Positions 33,581 to 42,735 are shown, counted from the first letter of the stretch. The stretch is DNA of 57,603 nucleotides from an uncultured Propionibacteriaceae bacterium (GCA_936924635.1 CAKZHP010000116.1:1-57603), one strand, 5' to 3'. Numbers and translations are program-made. Notes: a model not told the origin generated them from the sequence alone.

Positions 33581-34906
33581 TCACTTCGACGCTGAGTCGT
33601 CGGCGCCTGCGTCGCGCGCTCCAGCGCGGACGGCGAAGGCCACCGCCGCACCGGTCACCAGCACGACGGCGAGGAAGACCAGGCCAGCCACGCTGCTGCC
33701 GGTGGCTCCGACGAGGGCTCCGAAGGCGTACGGCCCCACGAACCCACCGATGTTGCCCACACTGTTGACCACGGCGATGCCCGAGGCCGCCGCGGTGCCC
33801 GCCAGAAGCCGCGTCGGGCGGGCCCAGAAGTTGCCCACCGACGCCATCAGGCCGCAGACGGCCACGATGATGGCGGCGTACGCCAGCCCAGGCGTGCGCA
33901 GCGTGAGCCCCGCCGCCAGCATGCAGACACCGGCCGTGGCCAGCGGGACAGCCAGGTGGAGCCGCCGCTCCCCGGTGCTGTCGGAGTGCCGGGCCACGAG
34001 CACCATCACGGCGGCACCGATGGCGTACGGCACCGCGTTGATGAGCCCGACCATGACGGGGTCCGGCACCCCGAAGCCCTTGATGATCGCCGGCAGGAAG
34101 AACGCGGTGCCGTAGCTGCCGCAGGCGTAGCAGAAGTAGACGAAGGTGAAGAGCCAGACGTACGGGCTCCGCAGCACTGCGCCCAGAGACCCCTTGACGT
34201 GCCCGGCGACCCCGCCCGCTGCCTCGGCATCGAGTCGGTCCCGCAGCCACCGCTTCTCGGTCTCGTCGAGCCAGCCGACCGTCTCCGGGGAGTCACGGAG
34301 GAACAGCAGCAGCATCACGCCGAGCACGACGGCCGGGAGGCCTTCGATGAGGAACAGCCACTGCCAGTCCGCCAGACCCCACGCCTGGTGAAGCCTCATG
34401 ATCCAGCCGGCGACCGGCCCTCCGACGATGGCCGAGGCGGGGATGCAGGCCATGAAGATGCCGACGGCGCGAGCCCGCCAGGCGCTGGGGTACCACTGCG
34501 TGATGTAGAGGACCACCCCGGGGAACAGTCCCGCCTCTGCGGCCCCCAGCAGGAACCGCGCGGCATAGAACGACCAGTCGTTCCAGACGAAGGCCGTCAG
34601 CGAGCAGATGGTCCCCCACGTGATGGCGATCCTGAACAGCCATACCCGCGCGCCGAACCTCTCGAGTGCCTTGTTGCTGGGCACCTCCAGGGCGAAGTAG
34701 CCGAGGAACAGCACACCCGCCCCGAAGCCGTACGCCGCGTCGGACAGGTGCAGCGACGACATCAGCGACGACTTCGCGAAACCGATGTTCACCCGGTCGA
34801 CGATGCTGATCAGCCCGAGCAGGAAGGGCAGCAGCAGCACACGCACGTGCATGCGTGAGACCAGCGCTCGCTGGCGGGCCGGGTCCAGGACGGCGGGCGA
34901 TGACAT
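33581..34906 (-). CDS. MFS transporter, anion:cation symporter (ACS) family
   Basis: A 441-residue, 12-helix transporter. IVDRVNIGFAK in helix 1, the FALEVPSNKALERFGARVWL motif and GAAEAGLFPGVVLYITQWYP are classic for the ACS group (tartrate, phthalate, glucarate and 4-hydroxyphenylacetate importers). AAAGGGG precedes ATG 34906. No catabolic gene for an organic acid lies alongside, so the substrate is not indicated. It converges on the SRPBCC gene with 34 bp between. Confidence 0.88.
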   Translation of the reverse strand: MSSPAVLDPARQRALVSRMHVRVLLLPFLLGLISIVDRVNIGFAKSSLMSSLHLSDAAYGFGAGVLFLGYFALEVPSNKALERFGARVWLFRIAITWGTICSLTAFVWNDWSFYAARFLLGAAEAGLFPGVVLYITQWYPSAWRARAVGIFMACIPASAIVGGPVAGWIMRLHQAWGLADWQWLFLIEGLPAVVLGVMLLLFLRDSPETVGWLDETEKRWLRDRLDAEAAGGVAGHVKGSLGAVLRSPYVWLFTFVYFCYACGSYGTAFFLPAIIKGFGVPDPVMVGLINAVPYAIGAAVMVLVARHSDSTGERRLHLAVPLATAGVCMLAAGLTLRTPGLAYAAIIVAVCGLMASVGNFWARPTRLLAGTAAASGIAVVNSVGNIGGFVGPYAFGALVGATGSSVAGLVFLAVVLVTGAAVAFAVRAGARDAGADDSASK

Positions 34907-35001
34907 GGAACCCCTTTCCACGTTGATCCGCCGACCCTAACCAAACCGGACCCCCGGCCTGGCCGTCCCACGAGTCTGCGCCAGAACCCCGCGGGGGCGC
35001 G

Positions 35002-36216
35002 TCAGACCACCTGGCGTACGAGCGCCTCGGCCGCGTCGACGATCTGGTGGGTCTCGCGCTCCCAGGCAGGCTCCTGGGAGCGGTAGGGGCCGGTGGCCAG
35101 GGAGATGATGACGGCGGCGGCGCGCAGCCGCAGCTCGGCGGGGTCGACCCGGGTGTCGAAGACCGGCACCCAGGTGCGCAGCAGGTGGTGGACCCGCTCG
35201 GCCTGGCGAGCGTTCATCCGCTGCACCGTCGACAGGTGCGCCACCAGGCAGGCGAGGTCGTCGGCGCGGCGGCCAGGGCCGATGGTGTCGATGTCGAGGA
35301 TCCCGCAGACCAGCCCGTTCTGTACGTGGATCTGGCCCTCGTGGAAGTCGCCGTGCGTGGGCTCGTCGCCCTCGGGGATCCCGGCCAGCCCCTCGGTGAT
35401 GCGCTCGGCCATCCAGACCAGCCGGGGTTCCAGCGGTGGCAGCGCCTGGCTGACCATCCGGGCATAGTGGCCCACGGCGTCGCTCCACGGGGGCCGCCGC
35501 TCCAGGTCCGCCACCGACGCCGGCATCGCGTCGAGCACGTTCACCAGCCGCTCGGCGGTGGTCGGATCGGCGTCATCGAAGATCGCGCGCGCCAGCGGTC
35601 GGCCAGGCAGCTCTTCGAGGATCAGCAGGTGGTCCGAGGTCGCGGCCAGCACCGGGGGCGCGGGCACCCCGGCGTCGAGCAACAGCTCGTGGCGTACCTT
35701 CACGGTCTCGAAGAGGCGCTCGCGCAGCACCTTCACGTACAGCACCTTCGGCGGCGAGCTCACCGAGCACTTCAGCACGGCGCGCCGGCGCGGCCGGTAG
35801 CCGATCATGTCCAGACGCAGCTGGTCGACACCGACGGGGTGCGGGAAGACGCGGTACTCGTTGAGCACCGCTGCCATCTCGGTCGGGTACGCGGCCCGCG
35901 ACAGGCCAGGCAGGTCGGGGTCACGCGGGTAGATCCAGACCGCCACCTCGCGGTCACCGTCGGCGAAGATCGCCGCCCGCTCGTCCGTACGCCCCAGCCC
36001 GCCCGCGCGCGCCGAGACGCCGAGCAGCTCCTGCCGTACGCCGTGGGGCCACTCGACCTGCGCGATGTAGGTCGCGGTGGTCGAGCGCATGGGATTGGTG
36101 TCGACGTGGTCGAGCGCCCAGGTCTGCAGCACCCCGCCGGCGTGCTGCACCGCGACCTGGAGCAGGCCGCCCACCTCGTTGCTCGTCAGCAGGAGCGAGC
36201 CGTCTGGATCGTGCAC
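35002..36216 (-). CDS. Phosphotransferase family protein (aminoglycoside phosphotransferase-like)
   Basis: A 404-residue protein. The C-terminal half has the kinase-like signature THGDFHEGQIHV (catalytic loop with Asp) and ILDIDTIGPGRRADDLA (metal-binding DxD-type block), as in APH/choline kinase-fold enzymes. LYVKVL (lysine) and LILEELPG mark the N-lobe and hinge. The first ~140 residues are an extra domain I do not recognise. GGGGAGG is close to the GTG 36216 start. Substrates of this large family include antibiotics, sugars and small alcohols; none can be named here. The downstream-facing neighbour (CNNM) is also on the minus strand, 71 bp upstream. Confidence 0.75.
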   Translation of the reverse strand: MHDPDGSLLLTSNEVGGLLQVAVQHAGGVLQTWALDHVDTNPMRSTTATYIAQVEWPHGVRQELLGVSARAGGLGRTDERAAIFADGDREVAVWIYPRDPDLPGLSRAAYPTEMAAVLNEYRVFPHPVGVDQLRLDMIGYRPRRRAVLKCSVSSPPKVLYVKVLRERLFETVKVRHELLLDAGVPAPPVLAATSDHLLILEELPGRPLARAIFDDADPTTAERLVNVLDAMPASVADLERRPPWSDAVGHYARMVSQALPPLEPRLVWMAERITEGLAGIPEGDEPTHGDFHEGQIHVQNGLVCGILDIDTIGPGRRADDLACLVAHLSTVQRMNARQAERVHHLLRTWVPVFDTRVDPAELRLRAAAVIISLATGPYRSQEPAWERETHQIVDAAEALVRQVV

Positions 36217-36287
36217 CGGCCTCCCCTGCTCCCGTCGGACGTCGCTCCGACCCTACCGAAACCCCTCACGTCGCGACCGCGTACAGG

Positions 36288-37661
36288 TCACACGCCCGGG
36301 TCTGCCGTAGCATCGCCTGGGGCCTCGGGCGCCGGGGCCGCCGTGCCCTCGGCGTCGTGGCGTCGCAGCGTGATGCGGGCCGCGCGCCGCCCGTCGAGCT
36401 CCGTGACCGTCATGGTGACCATCACCGGGTCGCTGTCGAGGTCGGCTCGGGCCAGCCCCACGTCGACGGCGTCGCCCAGCTCCGGCAGCTGGCCGCGCTG
36501 GGCGACCCAGTAGCCGGCGACGGTGTCGTACGGCCCCTCCGGCAGCGTGAAACCGGTGCGCTCGGCGAACTGCTCCAGCGTGATCAGCCCGTCGACGTCG
36601 GCGGAGTCGACGCCCCGGATCACCGGCTCGCTCTCTAGGTCGTACTCGTCCTGGATCTCACCGATCAGCTCCTCGACCAGGTCCTCCAGCGTGACGATGC
36701 CAGCGGTGCCGCCGTACTCGTCGCGGACGATCGCCAGGTGCGAGTTGCTGCGCCGCATCTCGCTGAGCGCATGCAGCACCTTGACGGTCTCCGGCAGCGA
36801 GGTCACCGGTCGCACCAGCCGGCCCACGGGTGTGTTGCGCGTCGCCGGGTCGAGGTCCATGAGGTCACGCACGTGCAGGAACCCGACGACCTGGTCGACG
36901 GTCTGGCCGGTCACCGGGTAGCGGGAGTGGGGCGCGCCCTGCACCGCGCGGATAGCCTGGTAGGCGAGCATCTCCCCCGGCAGGAAGTCGACCTCGGTGC
37001 GTGGCACCATCACCTCGCGCAGGCTCCGCTCGCCGGAGGCGAACACCTCGTCGACGATGTGACGCTCCTCGGCGCCCAGGGTCTGGGACCCGACCACCAT
37101 CGCGCGCAGCTCCTCGTCGGAGACCTCCTCGCGCGACGCCTTCGGGTCACCGCCCAGGATCCGCACGGCGACGTCGGTGGAGACGCCCAGGAACCAGATG
37201 AACGGCCGCGCCAGCTTCGCGATGAAGTCGACGAGCGGCGTGAGCGCCATCGCGTACGCCTCCGCCCGCTGCATCGCGAGGCGCTTGGCCGTGAGCTCGC
37301 CCAGGACGATCGAGAAGTACGAGATCACGACGGTGACCAGCACCAGGGCGATCGTGTCGGCGAGGGCGGGTGCGAGCCCGGCCTTCACGAGAACCGGGGC
37401 GAGCGCGCCGGCCAGCGTGGCACCACCGAAGGCTGCCGACAAGAACCCCGACAGCGTGACACCGATCTGCACGGCGGAGAGGAACCGGTTGGGGTCGGCG
37501 GCCAGCTCGGCCAGCTTCGCCCCGCGCTTGCCTCGAGCGGCGAGCTGCTTGAGCTGGGAGTCGCGCAGGCTCACGAGCGACATCTCGGCGGCGGCGAAGA
37601 CTCCCCCGAAGATGACGAAGAGGAGGATCAGCAGGCTGTCGGTGACGTACTTGGGGATCAC
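36288..37661 (-). CDS. CNNM/CorC-family transporter-associated protein (DUF21-CBS-CorC_HlyC)
   Basis: A 457-residue membrane protein. The N-terminal ~190 residues hold the DUF21 transmembrane domain (LLILLFVIFGGVFAAAEMSL, GVTLSGFLSAAFGGATLA). Two CBS domains follow (VPRTEVDFLPGE and VRDEYGGTAGIVTLEDLVEELIGEI), and a C-terminal CorC_HlyC domain ends near residue 440. Family members are linked to magnesium or cobalt efflux and are often mislabelled haemolysins. Start is GTG 37661. In many actinobacteria two such genes occur in tandem; here there is one. Confidence 0.9.
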   Translation of the reverse strand: MIPKYVTDSLLILLFVIFGGVFAAAEMSLVSLRDSQLKQLAARGKRGAKLAELAADPNRFLSAVQIGVTLSGFLSAAFGGATLAGALAPVLVKAGLAPALADTIALVLVTVVISYFSIVLGELTAKRLAMQRAEAYAMALTPLVDFIAKLARPFIWFLGVSTDVAVRILGGDPKASREEVSDEELRAMVVGSQTLGAEERHIVDEVFASGERSLREVMVPRTEVDFLPGEMLAYQAIRAVQGAPHSRYPVTGQTVDQVVGFLHVRDLMDLDPATRNTPVGRLVRPVTSLPETVKVLHALSEMRRSNSHLAIVRDEYGGTAGIVTLEDLVEELIGEIQDEYDLESEPVIRGVDSADVDGLITLEQFAERTGFTLPEGPYDTVAGYWVAQRGQLPELGDAVDVGLARADLDSDPVMVTMTVTELDGRRAARITLRRHDAEGTAAPAPEAPGDATADPGV

Positions 37662-37730
37662 CGGGAGACCACCTGCACGGCTCGGGGTTGGTGCACCCGC
37701 TCACTCTACGCGGTCACTACTGTGTGACCC

Positions 37731-39044
37731 GTGCCGCTCAAGCTCTCAGTCATCGGTACCAACTACCTGGGTGCCGCCCACGCCGCCGGCATGGCCGAGC
37801 TCGGCCACGAGGTGATCGGGGTGGACATCGACCAGCGCCGCGTCGACATCCTGAACTCGGGCCGCTCCACGATCTTCGAGCGTGACCTGGAGCCGATGCT
37901 GGCCCGCCACGTCGCCTCCGGCCGGCTCCGGTTCACCACGGACTACACGGAGATCGCCGACTGGGCCGACGTGCACTTCGTGAGCGTGGGCACCCCCAGC
38001 GCGGCCGACGGGTCGGCCGATCTGTCGCAGGTGTTCTCCGTGGCCGACAGGCTGGGCCCGCTGCTGACGAGGCCGACGCTGGTCGCCGGCAAGTCGACGG
38101 TGCCGGTGGGCACGGCCGTACGCCTCCAGCAGCGGCTGCGCGACCTGGCGCCGGCCGGCGACGGTGTCGAGGTGATGTGGAACCCGGAGTTCCTCCGCGA
38201 GGCGCACGCGGTGGAGGACACGCTGCGCCCCGACCGGATCGTGCTCGGGGTCCAGTCGGCCCAGGCGCTCAGCACGATGCGGCACGTCTACGCCATCCCG
38301 ATCTCGGAGAACACGCCGGTCATCGAGTGCGACCTGGCGACCGCCGAGCTCATCAAGGCCGCAGCGAACTCCTTCCTGGCCATGAAGATCTCGTTCATCA
38401 ACGCGATGGCGCAGATGTGCCAGGCGGCCGGCGGCGACGTCGTGCTGCTGGCCGACGCGCTGGGCCACGACCGCCGCATCGGGCGGGAGTTCCTCAACGC
38501 CGGGCTGGGGTACGGCGGCGGCTGCCTGCCGAAGGACATCGCCGCGCTGGCGCACCGCGCCGAGGAGCTCGGGGTGCCGCAGCTGGCGCAGCTGATCGAG
38601 GCGGTCGAGCAGATCAACGACACGCAGCGAGCAGAGGTCGCCTCCTTGGCCGTACGCACCCTGGGCGGCGACGTGACGGGCAAGCGGATCGCCGTGCTGG
38701 GTGCTGCCTTCAAGCCCGGCACCGACGACACCCGCAACTCCCCCGCCCTCACCGTGGCCACATCGCTGGCGGCGCTGGGAGCCGACGTCCGCGTGTACGA
38801 CCCGCAGGCCCACGTCACCGCCGAGGGCATCACGCAGATCGACACCATCGCCGGTGCCCTGGAGGGCGCCGAGCTGGTGCTCCACCTGACCGAGTGGCCG
38901 GAGTTCCGTCAGCTCGACCCCCGCACCCTCGAGGGCGTCGTGGCCAGCAAGGTGATCATCGACGGGCGGCTGAAGCTGCACAAGGGCACCTGGGAGCGGG
39001 CGGGCTGGAAGGTGATCCAGCTCGGCCGCGGCGGCGACTCCTGA
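37731..39044 (+). CDS. UDP-glucose 6-dehydrogenase
   Basis: A 437-residue NAD enzyme that oxidises UDP-glucose to UDP-glucuronate for envelope polysaccharides. The N-terminal dinucleotide fold is VIGTNYLGAAHAAGMAELGHEVIGVD (Gly pattern GTxYLG); NPEFLREAHAVED marks the active site and the catalytic cysteine is Cys265 in GGGCLPKD. LGAAFKPGTDDTRNSPA belongs to the UDP-binding domain. GTG 37731 is supported by TACTGT at 37718-37723, 7 nt before it, implying a leaderless message. It is divergent from the CNNM gene. Confidence 0.93.
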   Translation: MPLKLSVIGTNYLGAAHAAGMAELGHEVIGVDIDQRRVDILNSGRSTIFERDLEPMLARHVASGRLRFTTDYTEIADWADVHFVSVGTPSAADGSADLSQVFSVADRLGPLLTRPTLVAGKSTVPVGTAVRLQQRLRDLAPAGDGVEVMWNPEFLREAHAVEDTLRPDRIVLGVQSAQALSTMRHVYAIPISENTPVIECDLATAELIKAAANSFLAMKISFINAMAQMCQAAGGDVVLLADALGHDRRIGREFLNAGLGYGGGCLPKDIAALAHRAEELGVPQLAQLIEAVEQINDTQRAEVASLAVRTLGGDVTGKRIAVLGAAFKPGTDDTRNSPALTVATSLAALGADVRVYDPQAHVTAEGITQIDTIAGALEGAELVLHLTEWPEFRQLDPRTLEGVVASKVIIDGRLKLHKGTWERAGWKVIQLGRGGDS

Positions 39045-39119
39045 GCCGCGCCGCATCGGCCGCACCCCACTCACCGACGACACCGTCGCGGGTCACCTAG
39101 CAAGCGTTCTGCTCGTCCA

Positions 39120-39137
39120 GAAGCGAAATTTCGCTTC
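39120..39137. repeat. Perfect 18-bp palindrome
   Basis: GAAGCGAAATTTCGCTTC reads the same on both strands. It lies within a wider inverted repeat (GCGTTC at 39104-39109, GAACGC at 39139-39144) in the 218-bp space between the convergent UDP-glucose dehydrogenase and LppX-like genes, in a patch richer in A and T than its surroundings. Confidence 0.8.
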
Positions 39138-39146
39138 GGAACGCAC

Positions 39147-39160
39147 TGAACATGTGTTCA
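39147..39160. promoter_or_regulatory. SOS-box-like palindrome (LexA site candidate)
   Basis: TGAACATGTGTTCA fits the Gram-positive LexA consensus GAAC-N4-GTTC, including the purine-NN-pyrimidine centre, and its flanking T/A also pair. No start codon of a supported gene lies just downstream on either strand, so it may be fortuitous, belong to an unannotated RNA, or be left from a lost gene. Confidence 0.45.
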
Positions 39161-39208
39161 ATCCGCGTCCCGGGGCGCTGGTGGTGGGCAGGGCGCGCGG
39201 GGGAAAGG

Positions 39209-39247
39209 CCCCGGCCTGCGTCCCCCCAAGCGGGTCGCAGGCCGGGG
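39209..39247 (-). terminator. Hairpin terminator after the LppX-like lipoprotein gene
   Basis: A perfect 12-bp stem CCCCGGCCTGCG/CGCAGGCCGGGG with a 15-nt loop, starting 15 bp past the lipoprotein stop. It may also serve the convergent UDP-glucose dehydrogenase transcript. Confidence 0.8.
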
Positions 39248-39262
39248 AAGAGTGTCGGAGCC

Positions 39263-40042
39263 TCAGCCGTTGATCTGGTCGGCCGGGGGTGCGGTGACCG
39301 GCTTCACGGCATTCCACTCGGTGAAGAGCAGGCTGCCCGGCTGGCCCTGGTCGTCCTTGGAGTCGATCCGCAGGACCGAAGCCTTGCCATCGGTCGAGAC
39401 CCAGATCTTGGACGCCGACTTCCCGGGCACGCGCTCACTGATCAGGTAGGCGGGGGTGCCGCTGACGTCGCTCTTGTCGACCTTGAGGTTCACCACGTCG
39501 ATCGTGTTCAGGCTGGTCTTGGCGATCTCGTCGAGGATCGACCCGACGCTGAAGTCGCTGCCGGTCTGCGGCACCTTGAGGTACAGCTTCGCCAGCGCGT
39601 CGTCGACCTGGCCGTTGCCCTGGCTTGCCCAGTACGCCTTGTCGCCCCGGATGTAGTCGAAGCCGTCGACGGTGATCACCTCGACGACGCCCTTGGCCCC
39701 CATGTCGACGACGGCCTTCTGGTTCGAGCCCTTGCGGTCGCCGGCGATGTCGACCTTCAGGGGGGCGCCCTTGTCGGTCGTGTTGCCGACGACGTGCACG
39801 CTCGTGGCGCTCGCCGTGCTGGCCTGCACCTGCTTCCACAGCGAGGGGGCGTCGGGCACGGACGCCGCAGCCGAGGTCGAGGCCGGCGCCGCGGCCGAGC
39901 TGGCAGCGCCACTGGCAGGGGCTGCGGCCGTGCCGGCCGTCGTGGTGCTTGTGGTGGCGGTGGAGGAGCCGCAGGCGGAGAGCCCGGCGGCGAGGGCGAG
40001 GGCCGCGAGGCTGGTCGCGAGCTTGGTGGTACGGACGGTCAT
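39263..40042 (-). CDS. LppX/LprAFG-like lipoprotein
   Basis: A 259-residue lipoprotein. The signal is MTVRTTKLATSLAALALAAG with lipobox LSAC at residue 24, then a ~40-residue Ser/Thr/Ala linker. The mature part begins near LWKQVQAS and shows the LppX/LprG half-barrel pattern (SVHVVGNTTDKG, VVDMGAKGVVEVITVDGFDYIRG, ISERVPGKSASKIWVSTDG). Family members carry lipids or lipoglycans across the cell wall in mycobacteria. GCAGGAG supports ATG 40042. It stands alone; the P55-type partner exporter often found with LprG is absent here. Confidence 0.82.
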   Translation of the reverse strand: MTVRTTKLATSLAALALAAGLSACGSSTATTSTTTAGTAAAPASGAASSAAAPASTSAAASVPDAPSLWKQVQASTASATSVHVVGNTTDKGAPLKVDIAGDRKGSNQKAVVDMGAKGVVEVITVDGFDYIRGDKAYWASQGNGQVDDALAKLYLKVPQTGSDFSVGSILDEIAKTSLNTIDVVNLKVDKSDVSGTPAYLISERVPGKSASKIWVSTDGKASVLRIDSKDDQGQPGSLLFTEWNAVKPVTAPPADQING

Positions 40043-40191
40043 GGACGCTCCTGCGCTAGTCGAACGGTGCGCCCGGCACCGTACAGACGGGCCGTACCGC
40101 GGGCGTACCAGGATGGGGAAGCGCTCACCGGCCGCCAGCCGTCGTCCGACCTCGCGTCGTGGCCCTCGCGGGTGGCGGGCTCGGACGCGCA

Positions 40192-40225
40192 GCGGCGCCC
40201 CACCCCCCAGGGGGCAGAGCGCCGC
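40192..40225 (-). terminator. Possible hairpin terminator after icd
   Basis: GCGGCGC (40192-40198) pairs with GCGCCGC (40219-40225), with an inner CCCC/GGGG pairing. It lies 15 bp past the icd stop in a 198-bp gap in which I see no gene. Confidence 0.5.
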
Positions 40226-40240
40226 CGGACGCGCAGGTGA

Positions 40241-41461
40241 CTACTTGCCGAGCTTGGCCGCCAGGTTCTCGTCGAGGGCACCGAGGAAGTCCTCGGTGGT
40301 CAGCCACTCCTGGTCGGGGCCGACCAGGAGCGCGAGGTCCTTGGTCATCTTGCCGCTCTCGACGGTCTCGACGCAGACCTGCTCCAGCGCCTCGGCGAAG
40401 CCCGTGACCTCGGGGGTGCCGTCGAGCTTGCCGCGGTGCTTGAGGCCACCGGTCCAGGCGAAGATCGACGCGATCGGGTTCGTCGAGGTGGGCTTGCCCT
40501 GCTGGTGCTGGCGGTAGTGGCGCGTCACGGTGCCGTGCGCCGCCTCGGCCTCGACGGTCTTGCCGTCGGGGGTCATCAGCACGCTGGTCATCAGGCCGAG
40601 CGACCCGAAGCCCTGGGCGACGGTGTCGGACTGCACGTCACCGTCGTAGTTCTTGCACGCCCAGACGTACCCGCCCTCCCACTTCATGGCCGCCGCGACC
40701 ATGTCGTCGATGAGACGATGCTCGTAGGTGAGGCCGTTCTTCTCGAAGTCGGCCTTGAACTCGGCGTCGTAGATACCCTGGAAGATGTCCTTGAAAGCGC
40801 CGTCGTACGCCTTCAGGATCGTGTTCTTCGTCGACAGGTAGACCGGGTAGTTGCGCTGCAGGCCGTAGTTGAGGCTGGCGCGAGCGAAGTCCTCGATCGA
40901 CTTGGTGAAGTTGTACATGCCCATGGCGACGCCGCCGTCGGCGCCGAACTTCGCGACCTCGAGCTGGACCGGCTCGGACCCGTCCTCGGGCTGGTAGCTG
41001 ATCGTCACGGTGCCAGCGCCGGGGACCTTGAAGTTCTGCGCCTTGTACTGGTCGCCGTGAGCGTGACGGCCGATGATGATCGGCTTCGTCCAGCCCGGCA
41101 CCAGCCGCGGGATGTTGGAGATGATGATCGGCTCGCGGAAGATCACGCCGCCGAGGATGTTGCGGATGGTGCCGTTGGGCGACTTCCACATCTCCTTGAG
41201 GCCGAACTCCTTGACGCGGGCCTCGTCGGGGGTGATAGTCGCACACTTCACGCCCACACCGTGCTTCTTGATGGCGTTGGCGGAGTCGATCGTCACCTGG
41301 TCGTCGGTCGCGTCGCGGTGCTCGATGCCGAGGTCGTAGTACTCGAGGTTCACGTCGAGGTACGGGTGGATGAGCCGGTCCTTGATGAACTGCCAGATGA
41401 TGCGGGTCATCTCGTCGCCGTCGAGCTCGACGACGGTGCCCTCGACCTTGATCTTCTCCAT
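40241..41461 (-). CDS. icd: NADP-dependent isocitrate dehydrogenase (homodimeric, eukaryotic-type)
   Basis: A 406-residue TCA-cycle enzyme that converts isocitrate to 2-oxoglutarate and CO2 with NADP. ELDGDEMTRIIW at the N-terminus, KSPNGTIRNILGGVIFREPI for isocitrate phosphate contacts, STKNTILKAYDG and AHGTVTRHYRQHQQG are diagnostic of the type II (eukaryotic-like) dimeric enzyme, unlike the large monomeric form of many other actinobacteria. GAAGGGA precedes ATG 41461. It is divergent from a small unknown gene across 103 bp. A hairpin lies downstream. Confidence 0.95.
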   Translation of the reverse strand: MEKIKVEGTVVELDGDEMTRIIWQFIKDRLIHPYLDVNLEYYDLGIEHRDATDDQVTIDSANAIKKHGVGVKCATITPDEARVKEFGLKEMWKSPNGTIRNILGGVIFREPIIISNIPRLVPGWTKPIIIGRHAHGDQYKAQNFKVPGAGTVTISYQPEDGSEPVQLEVAKFGADGGVAMGMYNFTKSIEDFARASLNYGLQRNYPVYLSTKNTILKAYDGAFKDIFQGIYDAEFKADFEKNGLTYEHRLIDDMVAAAMKWEGGYVWACKNYDGDVQSDTVAQGFGSLGLMTSVLMTPDGKTVEAEAAHGTVTRHYRQHQQGKPTSTNPIASIFAWTGGLKHRGKLDGTPEVTGFAEALEQVCVETVESGKMTKDLALLVGPDQEWLTTEDFLGALDENLAAKLGK

Positions 41462-41564
41462 GCGGGGTCCCTTCTCACGCGCGCGATGTACGGGACACGC
41501 TAGTGCACGGCACCGGCATCCCTCTCGCGCCGCTGGTGTACGGGCCCCCTGCCGGGCAGGCAGA

Positions 41565-42092
41565 ATGACGCCCGTGCACGTCGACGACTACGCGGTCATC
41601 CTGGAGCCCCTGCTCGGCCCCGGGGAGCGGGTGGTGGACGTGCCCGGCGCGTCGTACGTGGTGGGCCCGGAGACCATCGAGGACCCGGCCGACCCCGAGC
41701 ACGCGACCGACACCGACCGCCTGCGCCTCGTCACCAGGACGCTCGCCCGGGGTGAGGCCGTGCTCGGGGCCAAGTCCTCCCAGGCTGTGACGTTGCGGGC
41801 CGCGATCCTCGAGGAGCACCTCGGCGGGGCCGACGGCGACCTGGTGGTCACCGACCGCCGGCTGCTCGTCATCGACAAGCCCATCGCCGGCGCCGCGCTG
41901 TTCTGGGAGTGCCCGCGCACCGACATCAAGGTGGCGAAGGTCACCAGCGGCATCGGCTACGCCGGCCGCATCGTGGTCGTCTTCTCCGACGGGTCCGGCA
42001 TCGCGCTGCTGCTCGGCATCCTCTTCAAGGGTCACGCCGTACGCCTCGTGGCCGAGCTCAACCGCGACGCAGACCCAGCGCTGATCGAGTAG
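41565..42092 (+). CDS. Hypothetical protein with PH-like fold features
   Basis: A 175-residue cytosolic protein without membrane segments or signal. The second half alternates strands (GADGDLVVTDRRLLVID, then CPRTDIKVAKVT and GRIVVVFSDGSGIALLL) in a way typical of bacterial PH-like domains, ending in one helix (GHAVRLVAELNRD). The N-terminal third (EPLLGPGERVVDVPGASYVVG) is of unknown type. ATG 41565 is preferred since upstream in-frame codons overlap the icd promoter; the ribosome site is weak. It converges on the kinase gene with 4 nt between. Function is unknown. Confidence 0.65.
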   Translation: MTPVHVDDYAVILEPLLGPGERVVDVPGASYVVGPETIEDPADPEHATDTDRLRLVTRTLARGEAVLGAKSSQAVTLRAAILEEHLGGADGDLVVTDRRLLVIDKPIAGAALFWECPRTDIKVAKVTSGIGYAGRIVVVFSDGSGIALLLGILFKGHAVRLVAELNRDADPALIE

Positions 42093-42096
42093 CCGC

Positions 42097-42648
42097 TCAG
42101 GCCGCCCCGTCGACGACCACGTCGGCCCTGGCGGCCGGCCGCTGGCTCGCCTCGTACGCGTCCTCGGCCGGCATCCAGTTCGTCGACCAGCACTCCCACC
42201 GGGCACCACCCTCCCGGGCGCGCGCCCGGTCGAGACGCAGCGAACGGTCGACGTCGACCCAGACCCGCACGTCCCAGGGCACCTGCACGGCGTCGTCGGT
42301 CACGTGGACGCCCTCGACCACCACGGGGCGGCCGGCAGGCACCACGTACTCCTCCCCCGGCTGCACCGACGTCCAGTGCCAGCGGCGGTAGCGCCCGTCG
42401 CGACCGGCGCGTACGGGCTCGTACACCTCCTCGCCGAACCGCTCGTGCTCCCACAGCGGCCTGCCCGCGCGCGACATGTCGTCACCGTGCACGACCGTGG
42501 CGCCCAGCGCCTCGGCCAGGGCCGCGGCGAACGTGGTCTTGCCGGCACAGCTCAACCCGTCCACCCCCACGAAACCGGAGCGACCGGCCGGGACCCGCTC
42601 GGCGAGCAGCGTACGGACGGCGTCGACGGCGGCGGGGGTGGGAAGCAT
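42097..42648 (-). CDS. Uridine kinase-like P-loop ATPase
   Basis: A 183-residue P-loop kinase. Walker A is VDGLSCAGKTTFA near residue 30; HGDDMSRAGRPLW is the substrate-loop histidine-aspartate region seen in uridine kinase-type enzymes; VVVEGVHVTDD holds the Walker B strand; DRARAREGG is a lid arginine patch. Its ATG at 42648 is divergent from the FUSC exporter. It is a different subtype from the kinase at 20466 and the two are not duplicates. Nucleoside or other small substrates are possible. Confidence 0.75.
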   Translation of the reverse strand: MLPTPAAVDAVRTLLAERVPAGRSGFVGVDGLSCAGKTTFAAALAEALGATVVHGDDMSRAGRPLWEHERFGEEVYEPVRAGRDGRYRRWHWTSVQPGEEYVVPAGRPVVVEGVHVTDDAVQVPWDVRVWVDVDRSLRLDRARAREGGARWECWSTNWMPAEDAYEASQRPAARADVVVDGAA

Positions 42649-42735
42649 GCGCCCACTCTGCCAAACCGCACCCGGCAGGGCCAGAAGGAGGCGGCGAGGC
42701 GCCCGGAGGTCCACCATGGAGGGGTGGGTGACCTC

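Noticed and set aside
39093..39317. A 74-codon minus-strand frame across the SOS-box region as the regulated gene
   Set aside because: It overlaps the lipoprotein 3' end and the terminator hairpin, has no ribosome site and shows no protein-like pattern.
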